Program-made: the position numbers and the translations under genes
Shown: piece by piece, positions 1-6,707 of the stretch
Layout: every line of letters starts with the position of its first letter
Position numbering within the stretch: the first letter of the stretch is position 1
Assembly (NCBI GenBank): GCA_003660865.1
Contig: QMVA01000027.1
Span: forward strand, 1-10,909
Direction of reading: 5' to 3'
Origin: Candidatus Nanohalarchaeota archaeon
Lineage (GTDB): Archaea > EX4484-52 > B79-G9
DNA: 10,909 nt
The notes under the pieces: model-generated
The model's input: only the letters and a program-made list of their open reading frames with translations
Told to the model about the DNA's origin: nothing
The model's database searches: none

Positions 1-1150
1 CGGGTTTGAAGTATGCGAAGAGCTTTTCGTATTTGTGGGTTTTCAGGTAGTTTTGGATTCTATCTTCTGTTGTTTTTAGGTATTGTTTTTTTATTCCGGG
101 GGTCTCTTCCCATTCGGGCCAGTCATAATGCGCGAAGGGGTATTTGGTTTCGAATTCGCGCGGGATTATGCCGGGGTTTGAGATCATGAGGTGGTGGAGG
201 TTTGCGTAGAATGGGAGGGATTTTAGGTGCCGGATGATTTGTTTATGGGTTTTTGAGAATGAGTAGGGTTTGCGGTATGCGCAGGGTAGGAAGAGGGCGT
301 ATTTTTTTATTTCGGGCTTTTCGTAGAAGCGCACTATGTAGTCCTGCCAGAGGTCATAGATTGGGTTATTGAGGTTTTCTTTTGTTGCGCCAACCAGGGG
401 GGTTTGGTTTTTGAATCGGGGGTATGAGATGTAATCGTCATAGTAGATGTCGATTTTTTTGTTTGCGCGGTGCTTTTTTACAAGGGTGTTGAATTCGCTT
501 TTGTCCAGGGGGCGCCATGTTTTTTTTAGCCACATATAGAAAAGAGGGGCGTAGCCGTAGGGGTAGGTGTTTATGATCGCTATTGTGTCTGTGTGTTTTT
601 GGGCGAAGTTTACGGAGTCGTCGAGGGATTTCTGGATGTCTTTTGTGTATGGGAGGTTTGCCATCAGGTAGGTCCGTATGTAGAAGCCTTGTTTTTTCAG
701 GAGGGCTGCTGCGTTTTGGTAGTCGGTTGTGGTGAAGCCTTTGCTGATTTTTTTTAGTGTTTCGTTGTCGGATGTTTCCAGGCCGAGTGCGAAATAGATT
801 TTTAGTTTCTGGTTTTTGTTTGCGTCTTTTAGGAGTTTTAGGTTTGCGGGAGTTATGTGGTCCGGGCGGCTTTCGATTATGAGTTGTTTTATGCCAAGGT
901 CAAGGCACTTTTGGATGAGGTATTTCTGGAAGTCTTTTGGGATTTGGTTTTGGTCTAAAAATGAGCCGGAGTTTAGGTATTTTAGGGTGTCAAACTGCCG
1001 GGTTAGTTTTGCGTCTAACTGGTGCTTCAGGCGGTTGAAGTCTGGCTCGGGAAGGTAGGGTTTTTTGCTGAAACTGCAGAAGATGCAGCGCGCCCATGAG
1101 CAGCGGCCTGATTCGGTTATTATTGTCAGTTCAGTTTTGCCTGTTGGCAT
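1..1150 (-). CDS. RaSEA-ArcS fusion: radical SAM archaeosine synthase, 3' end outside window
   Basis: Partial gene, 383 codons visible, running off the left edge. Seen: C17-x4-C22-x2-C25 (GRCSWARCIFC) fits the cysteine triad that binds the radical SAM [4Fe-4S] cluster. Further on are an IESRPDHIT motif and an ALGLETSDN...KGFT block followed by an RTYLMANLPYT strand, as in the RaSEA/TIGR01210 group. From about residue 255 the sequence changes character; residues 289-302 read PCAYRKPYSFSKTH, an exact fit to the ArcS signature PC-x3-KPY-x2-S-x2-H, followed by SNPGIIPREFE and YPFAHYDW as in the DUF5591 core. Known: ArcS attaches lysine to preQ0 at tRNA position 15 and RaSEA cleaves the product to archaeosine. 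Inferred: one chain does both steps; a PUA domain may follow outside the window. The ATG at 1150 is preceded by GTGAT, 4 nt away. The coding strand is A/C-rich. The radical SAM call is firm; the fusion call rests on motif memory. Confidence 0.85.
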   Translation of the reverse strand, partial: MPTGKTELTIITESGRCSWARCIFCSFSKKPYLPEPDFNRLKHQLDAKLTRQFDTLKYLNSGSFLDQNQIPKDFQKYLIQKCLDLGIKQLIIESRPDHITPANLKLLKDANKNQKLKIYFALGLETSDNETLKKISKGFTTTDYQNAAALLKKQGFYIRTYLMANLPYTKDIQKSLDDSVNFAQKHTDTIAIINTYPYGYAPLFYMWLKKTWRPLDKSEFNTLVKKHRANKKIDIYYDDYISYPRFKNQTPLVGATKENLNNPIYDLWQDYIVRFYEKPEIKKYALFLPCAYRKPYSFSKTHKQIIRHLKSLPFYANLHHLMISNPGIIPREFETKYPFAHYDWPEWEETPGIKKQYLKTTEDRIQNYLKTHKYEKLFAYFKP

Positions 1151-1180
1151 TGGTATCACTAAAGTTCTATAATGGGGATA

Positions 1181-1190
1181 GAAATATAAA
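1181..1190 (-). promoter_or_regulatory. TATA-like element of the RaSEA-ArcS gene
   Basis: On the minus strand this reads TTTATATTTC, centred about 36 bp before the ATG at 1150. A start site about 25 bp downstream would leave a leader of roughly 10 nt carrying the GTGAT ribosome-binding site at 1155-1159. Confidence 0.45.
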
Positions 1191-1217
1191 TTGTGGGGTG
1201 TTTTGTTTTTGGTTTGC

Positions 1218-1249
1218 TATACCACTTGGTATATATATCATCTGGTATA
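1218..1249. repeat. Tandem pair of 16-bp dyads, left copy
   Basis: Two abutting 16-bp dyads: TATACCACTTGGTATA (1218-1233) and TATATCATCTGGTATA (1234-1249). They share the ATACCA/TGGTAT arms of the pair at 2922-2953; the reverse complement of 1218-1251 matches 2920-2953 at 30 of 34 positions. The pair lies 65 bp beyond the stop of the ATPase-nuclease gene and about 30 bp upstream of the TATA-like element of the leftward RaSEA-ArcS gene. It may be an operator, a relic of a second promoter, or one end of a small mobile unit. Confidence 0.8.
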
Positions 1250-1313
1250 CCTCGTGTTTTGTTTGATGAGTAATTGTGTTGCGATAATTTATGAATCGCA
1301 TACCTGCGCTGGC

Positions 1314-2929
1314 TTACGGCAGATCAAGTACCCGTATCCGGTTGTCGTTCAGGAACTGTTTTGCAGTTTGTGTGAATCCTGATTTTGAAATGAAGAATAA
1401 TTTTTTGTTTTTGTTCTTAAATTCAGGGGTTTTTGTTTTTTCCAGAAAGTTCGCTGTTTCCCTGTAATCTGTTGGCTTGTTTTTCCATTTTATTTCTACA
1501 ATGTAGATGATGCCTTTACTAATGCCGATGGCATCAAGTTCTATGTTGTTTTTCAGATATCTTCTGAATTCAAAGCCGAAGTGATCTTTTAGTTTTTCCC
1601 TGAATTCATATTCTTTGGCTATTCCAAGCTCGGTTTTTGCTTTTACGAATCATGAAATTCCTATATTATGAGTGCATTTCAAGCTTTTTGATTGCAGGAA
1701 TCGGTTTTATATGCAATCAAAAACTCCTGCTCTATCTGCCTTAGCCGGGACTTTCGTATTCTTTCAAAGTCTCCTCCTTCAAGAAGTATGTTTCTTATCC
1801 AAAACCGGAGTATTGGGTCGCATATCCTGTATTGGTGAGCAACTTTTTCAATGAGGTCAACTTCTGTTAATCTCAGGAGGGATATATTTACTGTTGAGAT
1901 GGGCATTCTTGTGGCTTTACTTATTTCAATCATTGAAGATAAACTGTTCTCTGAAAGATATTCAAGTATGCGCTTTATTGATGAGCGCCCTCTTGCTTTT
2001 TCCAGAGATGTGTCAAATACGTATTTGCAATGGTCATAAATTCTTGCATTAGGTGTCAGAACTTCTTCAAATATTGAAGATGTCAAATCTTTTAAAGTTG
2101 GCTGATTGGTTATGGAACACAGGCGGTCTGCGATGCAAAATGTATAAAACGGGTGGCCCCTGGTGAATGTAAATATCCTGTCTTTTATCTGTATGCCTGT
2201 TTTTATATCATACATCTTTTCTGTTTTGGCTATGAGTTTCAGTGTGTTTCGCCTGGTGAAAAAGTCCAGATTTATGTTTGTAAAAAGCTCAAAGAGAGGG
2301 GAAGATGAGCCGGAAGTTATGCTGTGCATCAGAGATATTGCTGATCCGGATATTATCCACATAATATTTTCTGTGTGTTCAAAAGAGATTCTTGTGGCTG
2401 CGAGAATGTTTTTTATTTCCGGGTAATTGTTCAGGTCATTGATTGCCTGAAATTCATCGAGGATTATGATTAATTTTATGTCCTGTTCTTTTGCAAGTGT
2501 GCCCGGTAATTCAAATGCTTTTTGAATCAGCAGCAACCTGTCTGGCTTTGTTTTTTCATATTCTTCTATGAATAAACTTACGATTTCGTCTGCGGATTTT
2601 GATTTGGGCTTTATTTTGATTAGCCCGGATAGTGAGGGCAAATAGGCGGTTTGCTGGTCCAGTGAATAAAATACAGCGTAAACAAATCTCAGGGCAAAGT
2701 CTTCGGGTGGTGAAGAATTGTTTTCTATGTTGAAAAAGACAACTTTTGCTTTTTTTGTGTCTTCGGCAATCTTTCTTAAGAGGAGTGTCTTTCCTGTTTT
2801 TCTTAATCCCAATAATGAATAGTTGCGGGGGTATCCTTTTGCAAGGAGTTCTATTCCCTTGTCTATGTGCGCGATTTCAGTTTCCCTGTTTGTGAAGAGG
2901 GCTTTTTCTTTTTTTGTCAGGTATACCAT
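1314..2929 (-). pseudogene. Archaeal ATPase with C-terminal DUF234/PD-(D/E)XK nuclease, split by an insertion
   Basis: The first 416 codons (2929-1679) read without a break: Walker A GLRKTGKT at residues 41-48, Walker B IIILDEF at 154-160, a sensor-like SGS at 194-196, and a winged helix at about 315-372 ending in YRICDPILRFW. This is the archaeal STAND-like ATPase pattern (PF01637 type). After residues AYKTD the frame runs into TGA at 1679. The missing tail is on the same strand in another frame at 1314-1649: TELGIAKEYEF..., then ELDAIG and IVEIKWK, the D and ExK of a PD-(D/E)XK nuclease, ending at TAA 1314. The tail fragment has no start codon. Removing 71 bp joins AYKT to ELGIAKEYE and gives 514 codons. 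The ATG lies inside an operator-like dyad behind a TATA box. Known family role is uncertain; toxin or mobile-element functions have been suggested. Pseudogene unless the insert is bypassed. Confidence 0.85.
1630..1700. other. 71-bp insertion in the ATPase-nuclease gene
   Basis: Removing 71 bp restores the frame. The 8-bp sequence TCGGTTTT occurs at both edges (1630-1637 and 1701-1708), as expected for a target duplication or for slippage, so the net new DNA is about 63 bp. Its 3' edge on the plus strand, TTTTTGATTGCA (1685-1696), is a perfect inverted copy of TGCAATCAAAAA (1712-1723) in the adjoining gene, giving a 12-bp stem with a 15-nt loop. No terminal inverted repeat of the insert itself was seen. 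Confidence 0.75.
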
Positions 2930-2953
2930 GTGGTATATATACCATGTGGTATA
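2922..2953. promoter_or_regulatory. Tandem 16-bp operator-like dyads over the ATPase start codon
   Basis: TATACCATGTGGTATA is repeated twice without a gap (2922-2937 and 2938-2953). Each unit has 6-bp arms ATACCA/TGGTAT around a 2-bp centre. The start codon of the ATPase (2929-2927) lies in the first unit and the TATA box abuts the second, so a bound protein would cover the transcription and translation start. Autoregulation by the winged helix of the ATPase is an inference. Confidence 0.8.
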
Positions 2954-2960
2954 TTTAAAT
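2953..2960 (-). promoter_or_regulatory. TATA box of the ATPase-nuclease gene
   Basis: ATTTAAAT centred about 27 bp before the ATG at 2929, the spacing of a leaderless archaeal transcript. It abuts the operator dyads. Confidence 0.65.
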
Positions 2961-3029
2961 GTTTCGTTTTGTTGGGTATTTGTCGTGAGTACTCTGCGTT
3001 CGTATCTGCCTCATACTTTATCATCAATC

Positions 3030-3919
3030 TTATCTCTCTTTTTTTCCTAATCTCTTTACTCTCTCATGTTCTTCAAGATAATTATCACTGGCAACAACAC
3101 TCTCATCACTCCGGATTTCTAACTCTCTTCTGGCTATGCCTGCAACAGTTCCGCCTTCTTTCGCTGCTTTTTTGTTCTCTTCAAATCCCTGTGCCTCTTT
3201 TTTTCTCGCAATTTTTGTTGTGGATGCCTCGCCAAGCCCTAAAAAACAAAGTTTTTTGGGCCCAGAAAATATTCTATTTTCTTGGGCATAGTAAATATGA
3301 TTTCCAGATTATCCATGTGATCTCTTAAGTTCTCTCTTTCCAGACCTTTGAAGTGTCTGTATTCTTCAACAGTCTTGCCAAACGTTGCTTCAGAGATTTC
3401 ATTTGTAAGTATTGCGAACGCTAAACTCTTGGTCATACCTCTTTGCTTCCACTCATCAGTCAACTCCTGACGTACTGCAATTCCCCTGACTCTCTTCTCA
3501 ATCCAGTCTCCTGAATAGCCCTTTTTTTTGTATAGTTCTTTCATTCTTTCCTGAGCAAGCTCCGGGTTTTCTATCTCCCGTATTCTCTCATACCCTACTT
3601 TCGCAAGCCATCTCTTGAATGGCTCGGCTTTCTTTGAAGGTATTGACTGGATTATCCTGAACAGGGATTCTGTGTTTGCACAATCTGTTTCCCTTAACTT
3701 TCTATCTGGCGCTTCTAATTTCAACTGTACACAAAATGTGGACAGTTCAATTCCGTGCTCTGCTTCCATCTTCTTAAGCATATTCCAGTAGTTTCTTGGA
3801 TTTGAAGACGCGGTTAAAGCAACAATTATATCAACAACAGAAAAGTACCATTCACCATCATGCCATAGTCTCCTGATTTTCCTGTTTTCAAAAACGATAA
3901 TCTTATTTTCTTTATCCAT
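3030..3919 (-). pseudogene. BRO-N/DinD-like protein gene, split by a 50-bp insertion
   Basis: From ATG 3919 the frame shows a BRO-N-like opening (FENRKIRRLWHDGEWYFSVVDI) and the middle typical of BRO-family/DNA damage-inducible protein D homologues (WLAKVGYERI, MTKSLAFAILTNEIS, HMDNLEIIFTM). It then enters foreign sequence and stops at 3239. The expected tail follows in another frame: LGEASTTKIA...GGTVAGIARRELE...ASDNYLEEHE, ending with TAA at 3030. Removing the 50 bp at 3237-3286 joins IIFTM to LGEAST and gives 279 codons, the usual length for this group. GTG 3928 is an alternative start three codons earlier; ATG 3919 fits the family start and a TATA-like AATTAAAG at 3944-3951. The coding strand is purine-rich, so the usual G-over-C excess of the plus strand is lost here, which suggests a separate origin. 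Known members occur in phages and mobile DNA; the biochemical role is unclear. Confidence 0.85.
3237..3286. other. 50-bp double-hairpin insertion in the BRO/DinD-like gene
   Basis: The insert consists of two adjoining inverted repeats. Unit 1 (3237-3260) is CCC-T-AAAAAAC, loop AAA, GTTTTTT-GGG. Unit 2 (3261-3286) is CCC-AGAAAATA, loop TTC, TATTTTCT-T-GGG. Each has one unpaired base. Together they fill exactly the interval whose removal restores the host frame. No flanking duplication longer than 1-2 bp is visible. This may be a miniature palindromic element. Confidence 0.8.
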
Positions 3920-3943
3920 CTTCTTCACATCTTAATTTAAGCC

Positions 3944-3951
3944 CTTTAATT
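3944..3951 (-). promoter_or_regulatory. TATA-like element of the BRO/DinD-like gene
   Basis: Minus strand AATTAAAG, centred about 28 bp before ATG 3919, which suggests leaderless transcription. The other TATA-like stretch (TTAAAT near 3937) is too close to the start. Confidence 0.35.
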
Positions 3952-4078
3952 CGATAACCTGTCAGCTCATAAGCCAACACTTGAATTGTGAACTATATCT
4001 GTTTACATAGGTGTTCGGTTAAGAGATAAAATGTTCTATTAATGCTGATTTTAGGCAATAATGTTGTGGTTAAAATCA

Positions 4079-4945
4079 TCATGCGATTATTAGGTATGCG
4101 CCGATAAGCATGATTATGCAGGCAATCGCTTTTCTTTTTGTTCCTTTTTCGTGGAAGAGTTTTCCGGCGGCCAGGGTTGAGAATAGGGTGGAGAGGCGCT
4201 TTATGGGGATTACAAGGCTTACCAGTGTTAATGATACGGCCCATGCCTGCAGGAAGCGGTATGTTATTGTGAAGAAGGCAACCAGAAATATGGCTTTTCC
4301 TGCGTGGCGGAAACCAAAGGAGATGTCTTTAAAGCCGCCGTAGAAGAGGTTTATCAAAATTATGAAGTTTATTGCTATGAAGAACTGTATTATGAGCAGG
4401 TAGGTGAAGGGTGTGACGTAGTTGAGGACTAATTTGTCGCAGATGGAGCTTATGGCATAAAGGAGGCAGGATAAAAGGATATATCGCGTGTGCCTTGATG
4501 AGAACATTGCCTTTATGGGATCGAGTATGCTGTGTTTTTGCCAGTTGATCTCGACTATGTATGCGCCGGCCATTATCATGAGTATTCCTGCAATCTGGGA
4601 GTGGGTGATTCGTTCGCCCAGTACAAAGTATGCAAGTGTTGCAAGGATTGCAGGGTTCAGGTTCAGGAGTGGTGAAACTAACGAGATATCGAGGTGGCGA
4701 ACTGCTTTTGCGATGAAGAGGAATGCGATTGTTGCAATGATGCTTGATGCGTACATGACGGCAAGTACGAAGAGGGGGATGTTGAAGTCTGCCAAGAATA
4801 GAAATGGTAGTGTGAACATGAAGTTTACTATGGCTAGTGCGCATGAAAATTCCATGGCGTGAACTTTGATGAGTGTCTTTTTTTCTGTGAGTGCAGCCAG
4901 TGTGCTGAAGATTGCGCTTCCAAGTGCTAATATATACCATAACAT
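4079..4945 (-). CDS. EamA/DMT-superfamily transporter
   Basis: A 288-residue, very hydrophobic protein with about ten membrane segments in two EamA halves. The first half ends with the hallmark stretch LNPAILATLAYFVLGERITHSQIAG...GAYIVE (residues about 97-130). The second half has the matching IPIKRLSTLFSTLAAGKLFHEKG and ends in IGAYLIIA. Length and layout are those of ordinary drug/metabolite transporters of the inner membrane; the substrate cannot be read from the sequence. The start at ATG 4945 is supported by a TATA element centred 29-30 bp upstream, so the message is probably leaderless. It is transcribed divergently from the ArcTGT gene and shares that promoter element. Dense shadow frames on both strands here do not look like genes. 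Confidence 0.9.
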   Translation of the reverse strand: MLWYILALGSAIFSTLAALTEKKTLIKVHAMEFSCALAIVNFMFTLPFLFLADFNIPLFVLAVMYASSIIATIAFLFIAKAVRHLDISLVSPLLNLNPAILATLAYFVLGERITHSQIAGILMIMAGAYIVEINWQKHSILDPIKAMFSSRHTRYILLSCLLYAISSICDKLVLNYVTPFTYLLIIQFFIAINFIILINLFYGGFKDISFGFRHAGKAIFLVAFFTITYRFLQAWAVSLTLVSLVIPIKRLSTLFSTLAAGKLFHEKGTKRKAIACIIMLIGAYLIIA

Positions 4946-4971
4946 AAGAGTATATTGAAGGTAAAAACCTA

Positions 4972-4977
4972 TTTAAA
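4972..4977. promoter_or_regulatory. Shared palindromic TATA element between the EamA and ArcTGT genes
   Basis: TTTAAA is its own reverse complement. It is centred about 25 bp before ATG 5000 (plus) and about 30 bp before ATG 4945 (minus). No other good TATA box lies in the 54-bp gap, so one element probably serves both leaderless genes. Confidence 0.6.
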
Positions 4978-4999
4978 GTTAGCCTGTGGTTGGGGTATT

Positions 5000-6706
5000 A
5001 TGTTTGAGGTTAAGTCAAGGGACGGGGGTGGGAGAATATGCCGGTGGCGGTTCGGAAAAAAGGATAAATATACGGTGAATACACCTCAGATCGCTATTGT
5101 GGTGAACCCGAATAACCAGATTGTTCCTGTGCGCGAGCTTAAGAGGAAGTTCGGGGCAGAGATTGTGATTACTAATGCGTACATTGCAAGGAATTCCATG
5201 CATGCAGAAGAGATTGAGAATAAGGGAATTCATAAGTATTTCAAGTGGAGAGGACCGATCTACAGTGACAGCGGGACATACCAGATGCATTCCAAGGGTA
5301 CGGTTGATATTCTTCCAAGTGAGACGCTTGAGTTCCAGAAAAAGATTGGTTCTGATATTATTACACCGCTGGATTTGTTTACTGAGCCAGGGGATTCTTT
5401 GGATATTGCCAAGGAGAAGCTTCGTGAAACAATTTTGCGTATCAAAGATGCGCGTGAAGTTGTGAATGAACAACTGCTTGTCGGGCCTGTCCAGGGCGGG
5501 GCGTACACGGGGCTGAGGCGGCGTGCTGCGCGGCTGGTGTCCCAGATTAAACCGGATGTCTATGCGATTGGCGGTATTGTGCCTTTGATGAGCCAGTATC
5601 GTTACAGGGAATTGATTGATGTTGTTATGAATGTGAAGATGAATCTTTGTGCGGATAAGCCTGTTCATGCTTTCGGGTGCGGGCATCCTATGGTTTTTTC
5701 GCTTCTTGTTGCGTGTGGTGTTGATTTGTTTGACAGTGCAGCTTATGCACTTTATGCCAAGGATAACAGGTATATGACTGAGAGAGGTACTGAGCATTTG
5801 AGTGAACTGCGTGAACTTCCGTGTGAATGTCCGGTGTGTTCTAAATATAGCCCGAAGGAGCTTGATGAGAAATTGCTTGCGGAGCATAACCTGTACCAGA
5901 CGTTCAAGGAGATCAGGACTATCGGGCATGCTATACACGAGGGTACGCTGTGGGAGCTTGTAGAGCAGAGGATCAGGGCGCATCCGCGCCTTATTGAGGC
6001 GTATAGACGGATGAGAAAGTACAATAAGTATCTTGAGACTGTTGTGCCCATAACATGCAAAAAAGCGTATTTTGAGACAGGGCCAGAGAGCAGGTACAGA
6101 CCGGATGTTTATCGCGTGAAACAACGTGTAAACAGGATGAATTGTGATGATGGATTTACCTGGTCTGGCATCAAGGTGCCGCGCGGTCTTTCTGGGACGT
6201 ATCCTGTCGGACAATGTATGCTGATAGATGATGCGGGTGAACATAGACGGTGCGCGGATTCACGCGATATTGTGAAGTGTGTGCTTGAGTACCAATACGG
6301 GCGCGGGGCAGAGAAAATCATTTCAAAGGATGTTGAGATTATTCATTCAAAGAGTACAGGGCGCATCAGGACTGTTGTTAAAGACGGGAATCTGCTTGGC
6401 ACTTTGCGGGCGCATGACGGGCTTTTTATACCGACGGCATGTGGTGCACAGGAGATTATGAAGCATACTCCCACAGGCACATATTGTGTTAAGATAGAGG
6501 ATGATGCAGTCCTGTTTGCGAAGGAAGGAAAGAGTATTTTTTGCAAGTTTGTTGTTGATGGCGATGATAAAATCAGGCCCGGAGATGAGGTGTTTGTTAC
6601 AGATGATAAAGGCGAGTTCCTTTCATGTGGAACTGCGCTTATGAACTCAAGAGAGATGAAGTGTTTTGGAGATGGGGTTGCTGTGAAGACGAGGCATGTG
6701 AAATAA
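5000..6706 (+). CDS. tgtA: Archaeosine tRNA-guanine transglycosylase (ArcTGT)
   Basis: Exchanges guanine at position 15 of the tRNA D-loop for preQ0, the entry step to archaeosine. With the start at ATG 5000 (568 residues), the N-terminus FEVKSRDGGGR lines up with archaeal homologues, and the length is close to the usual ~580. A frame from 4955 is also open, but its first 15 codons cover the promoter. Catalytic features: SDSGTYQ with Asp90, GPVQGG at about 162-167, and GVDLFDSAAY with the probable nucleophile Asp245. The zinc site is C275-x-C277-x2-C280 with H296. After the catalytic domain come the archaeal C1/C2 regions and a PUA domain at about 490-568 (RPGDEVFVTDD..., GRAV-like GDGVAVK end), which binds the tRNA end. 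All key residues are present. It converges with the next gene with 1 bp between stops. The following pathway step is probably encoded at 1-1150. Confidence 0.95.
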   Translation: MFEVKSRDGGGRICRWRFGKKDKYTVNTPQIAIVVNPNNQIVPVRELKRKFGAEIVITNAYIARNSMHAEEIENKGIHKYFKWRGPIYSDSGTYQMHSKGTVDILPSETLEFQKKIGSDIITPLDLFTEPGDSLDIAKEKLRETILRIKDAREVVNEQLLVGPVQGGAYTGLRRRAARLVSQIKPDVYAIGGIVPLMSQYRYRELIDVVMNVKMNLCADKPVHAFGCGHPMVFSLLVACGVDLFDSAAYALYAKDNRYMTERGTEHLSELRELPCECPVCSKYSPKELDEKLLAEHNLYQTFKEIRTIGHAIHEGTLWELVEQRIRAHPRLIEAYRRMRKYNKYLETVVPITCKKAYFETGPESRYRPDVYRVKQRVNRMNCDDGFTWSGIKVPRGLSGTYPVGQCMLIDDAGEHRRCADSRDIVKCVLEYQYGRGAEKIISKDVEIIHSKSTGRIRTVVKDGNLLGTLRAHDGLFIPTACGAQEIMKHTPTGTYCVKIEDDAVLFAKEGKSIFCKFVVDGDDKIRPGDEVFVTDDKGEFLSCGTALMNSREMKCFGDGVAVKTRHVK

Positions 6707-6707
6707 G

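Noticed and set aside
2920..2955. CRISPR-like repeat
   Set aside because: The 16-bp units abut without spacers and sit in a promoter; they fit operator dyads.
3237..3286. Archaeal bulge-helix-bulge intron in the BRO-like gene
   Set aside because: The hairpins lie wholly inside the insert; no 4-bp helix flanked by two 3-nt bulges spans the junctions.
2867..3328. A 153-codon plus-strand frame across the ATPase promoter and the 3' end of the BRO-like gene
   Set aside because: It is antisense to the conserved C-terminal tail of the BRO-like protein and covers the operator; it is Phe/Leu/Ser-rich because of the T-rich strand.
3931..4078. Possible small gene or RNA in the gap between the BRO-like gene and the EamA gene
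   Set aside because: No frame with a plausible start and ribosome-binding site and no stable stem was seen; only the TATA-like element near 3947 could be supported.
4329..4940. A 203-codon minus-strand frame overlapping the EamA gene
   Set aside because: It is a shifted frame of the transporter, rich in His, Arg and Thr, with no domain pattern; the EamA frame has clear membrane segments.
4955..4999. Upstream start for tgtA at 4955
   Set aside because: The extra 15 residues span the TATA element and do not resemble archaeal homologues, which start at the FEVKSRDG position.
5015..6244. Long open frame (409 codons) on the minus strand opposite tgtA
   Set aside because: It is antisense to a fully conserved ArcTGT, has low-complexity basic composition (many Arg, His and Ile), and shows no recognisable domain.
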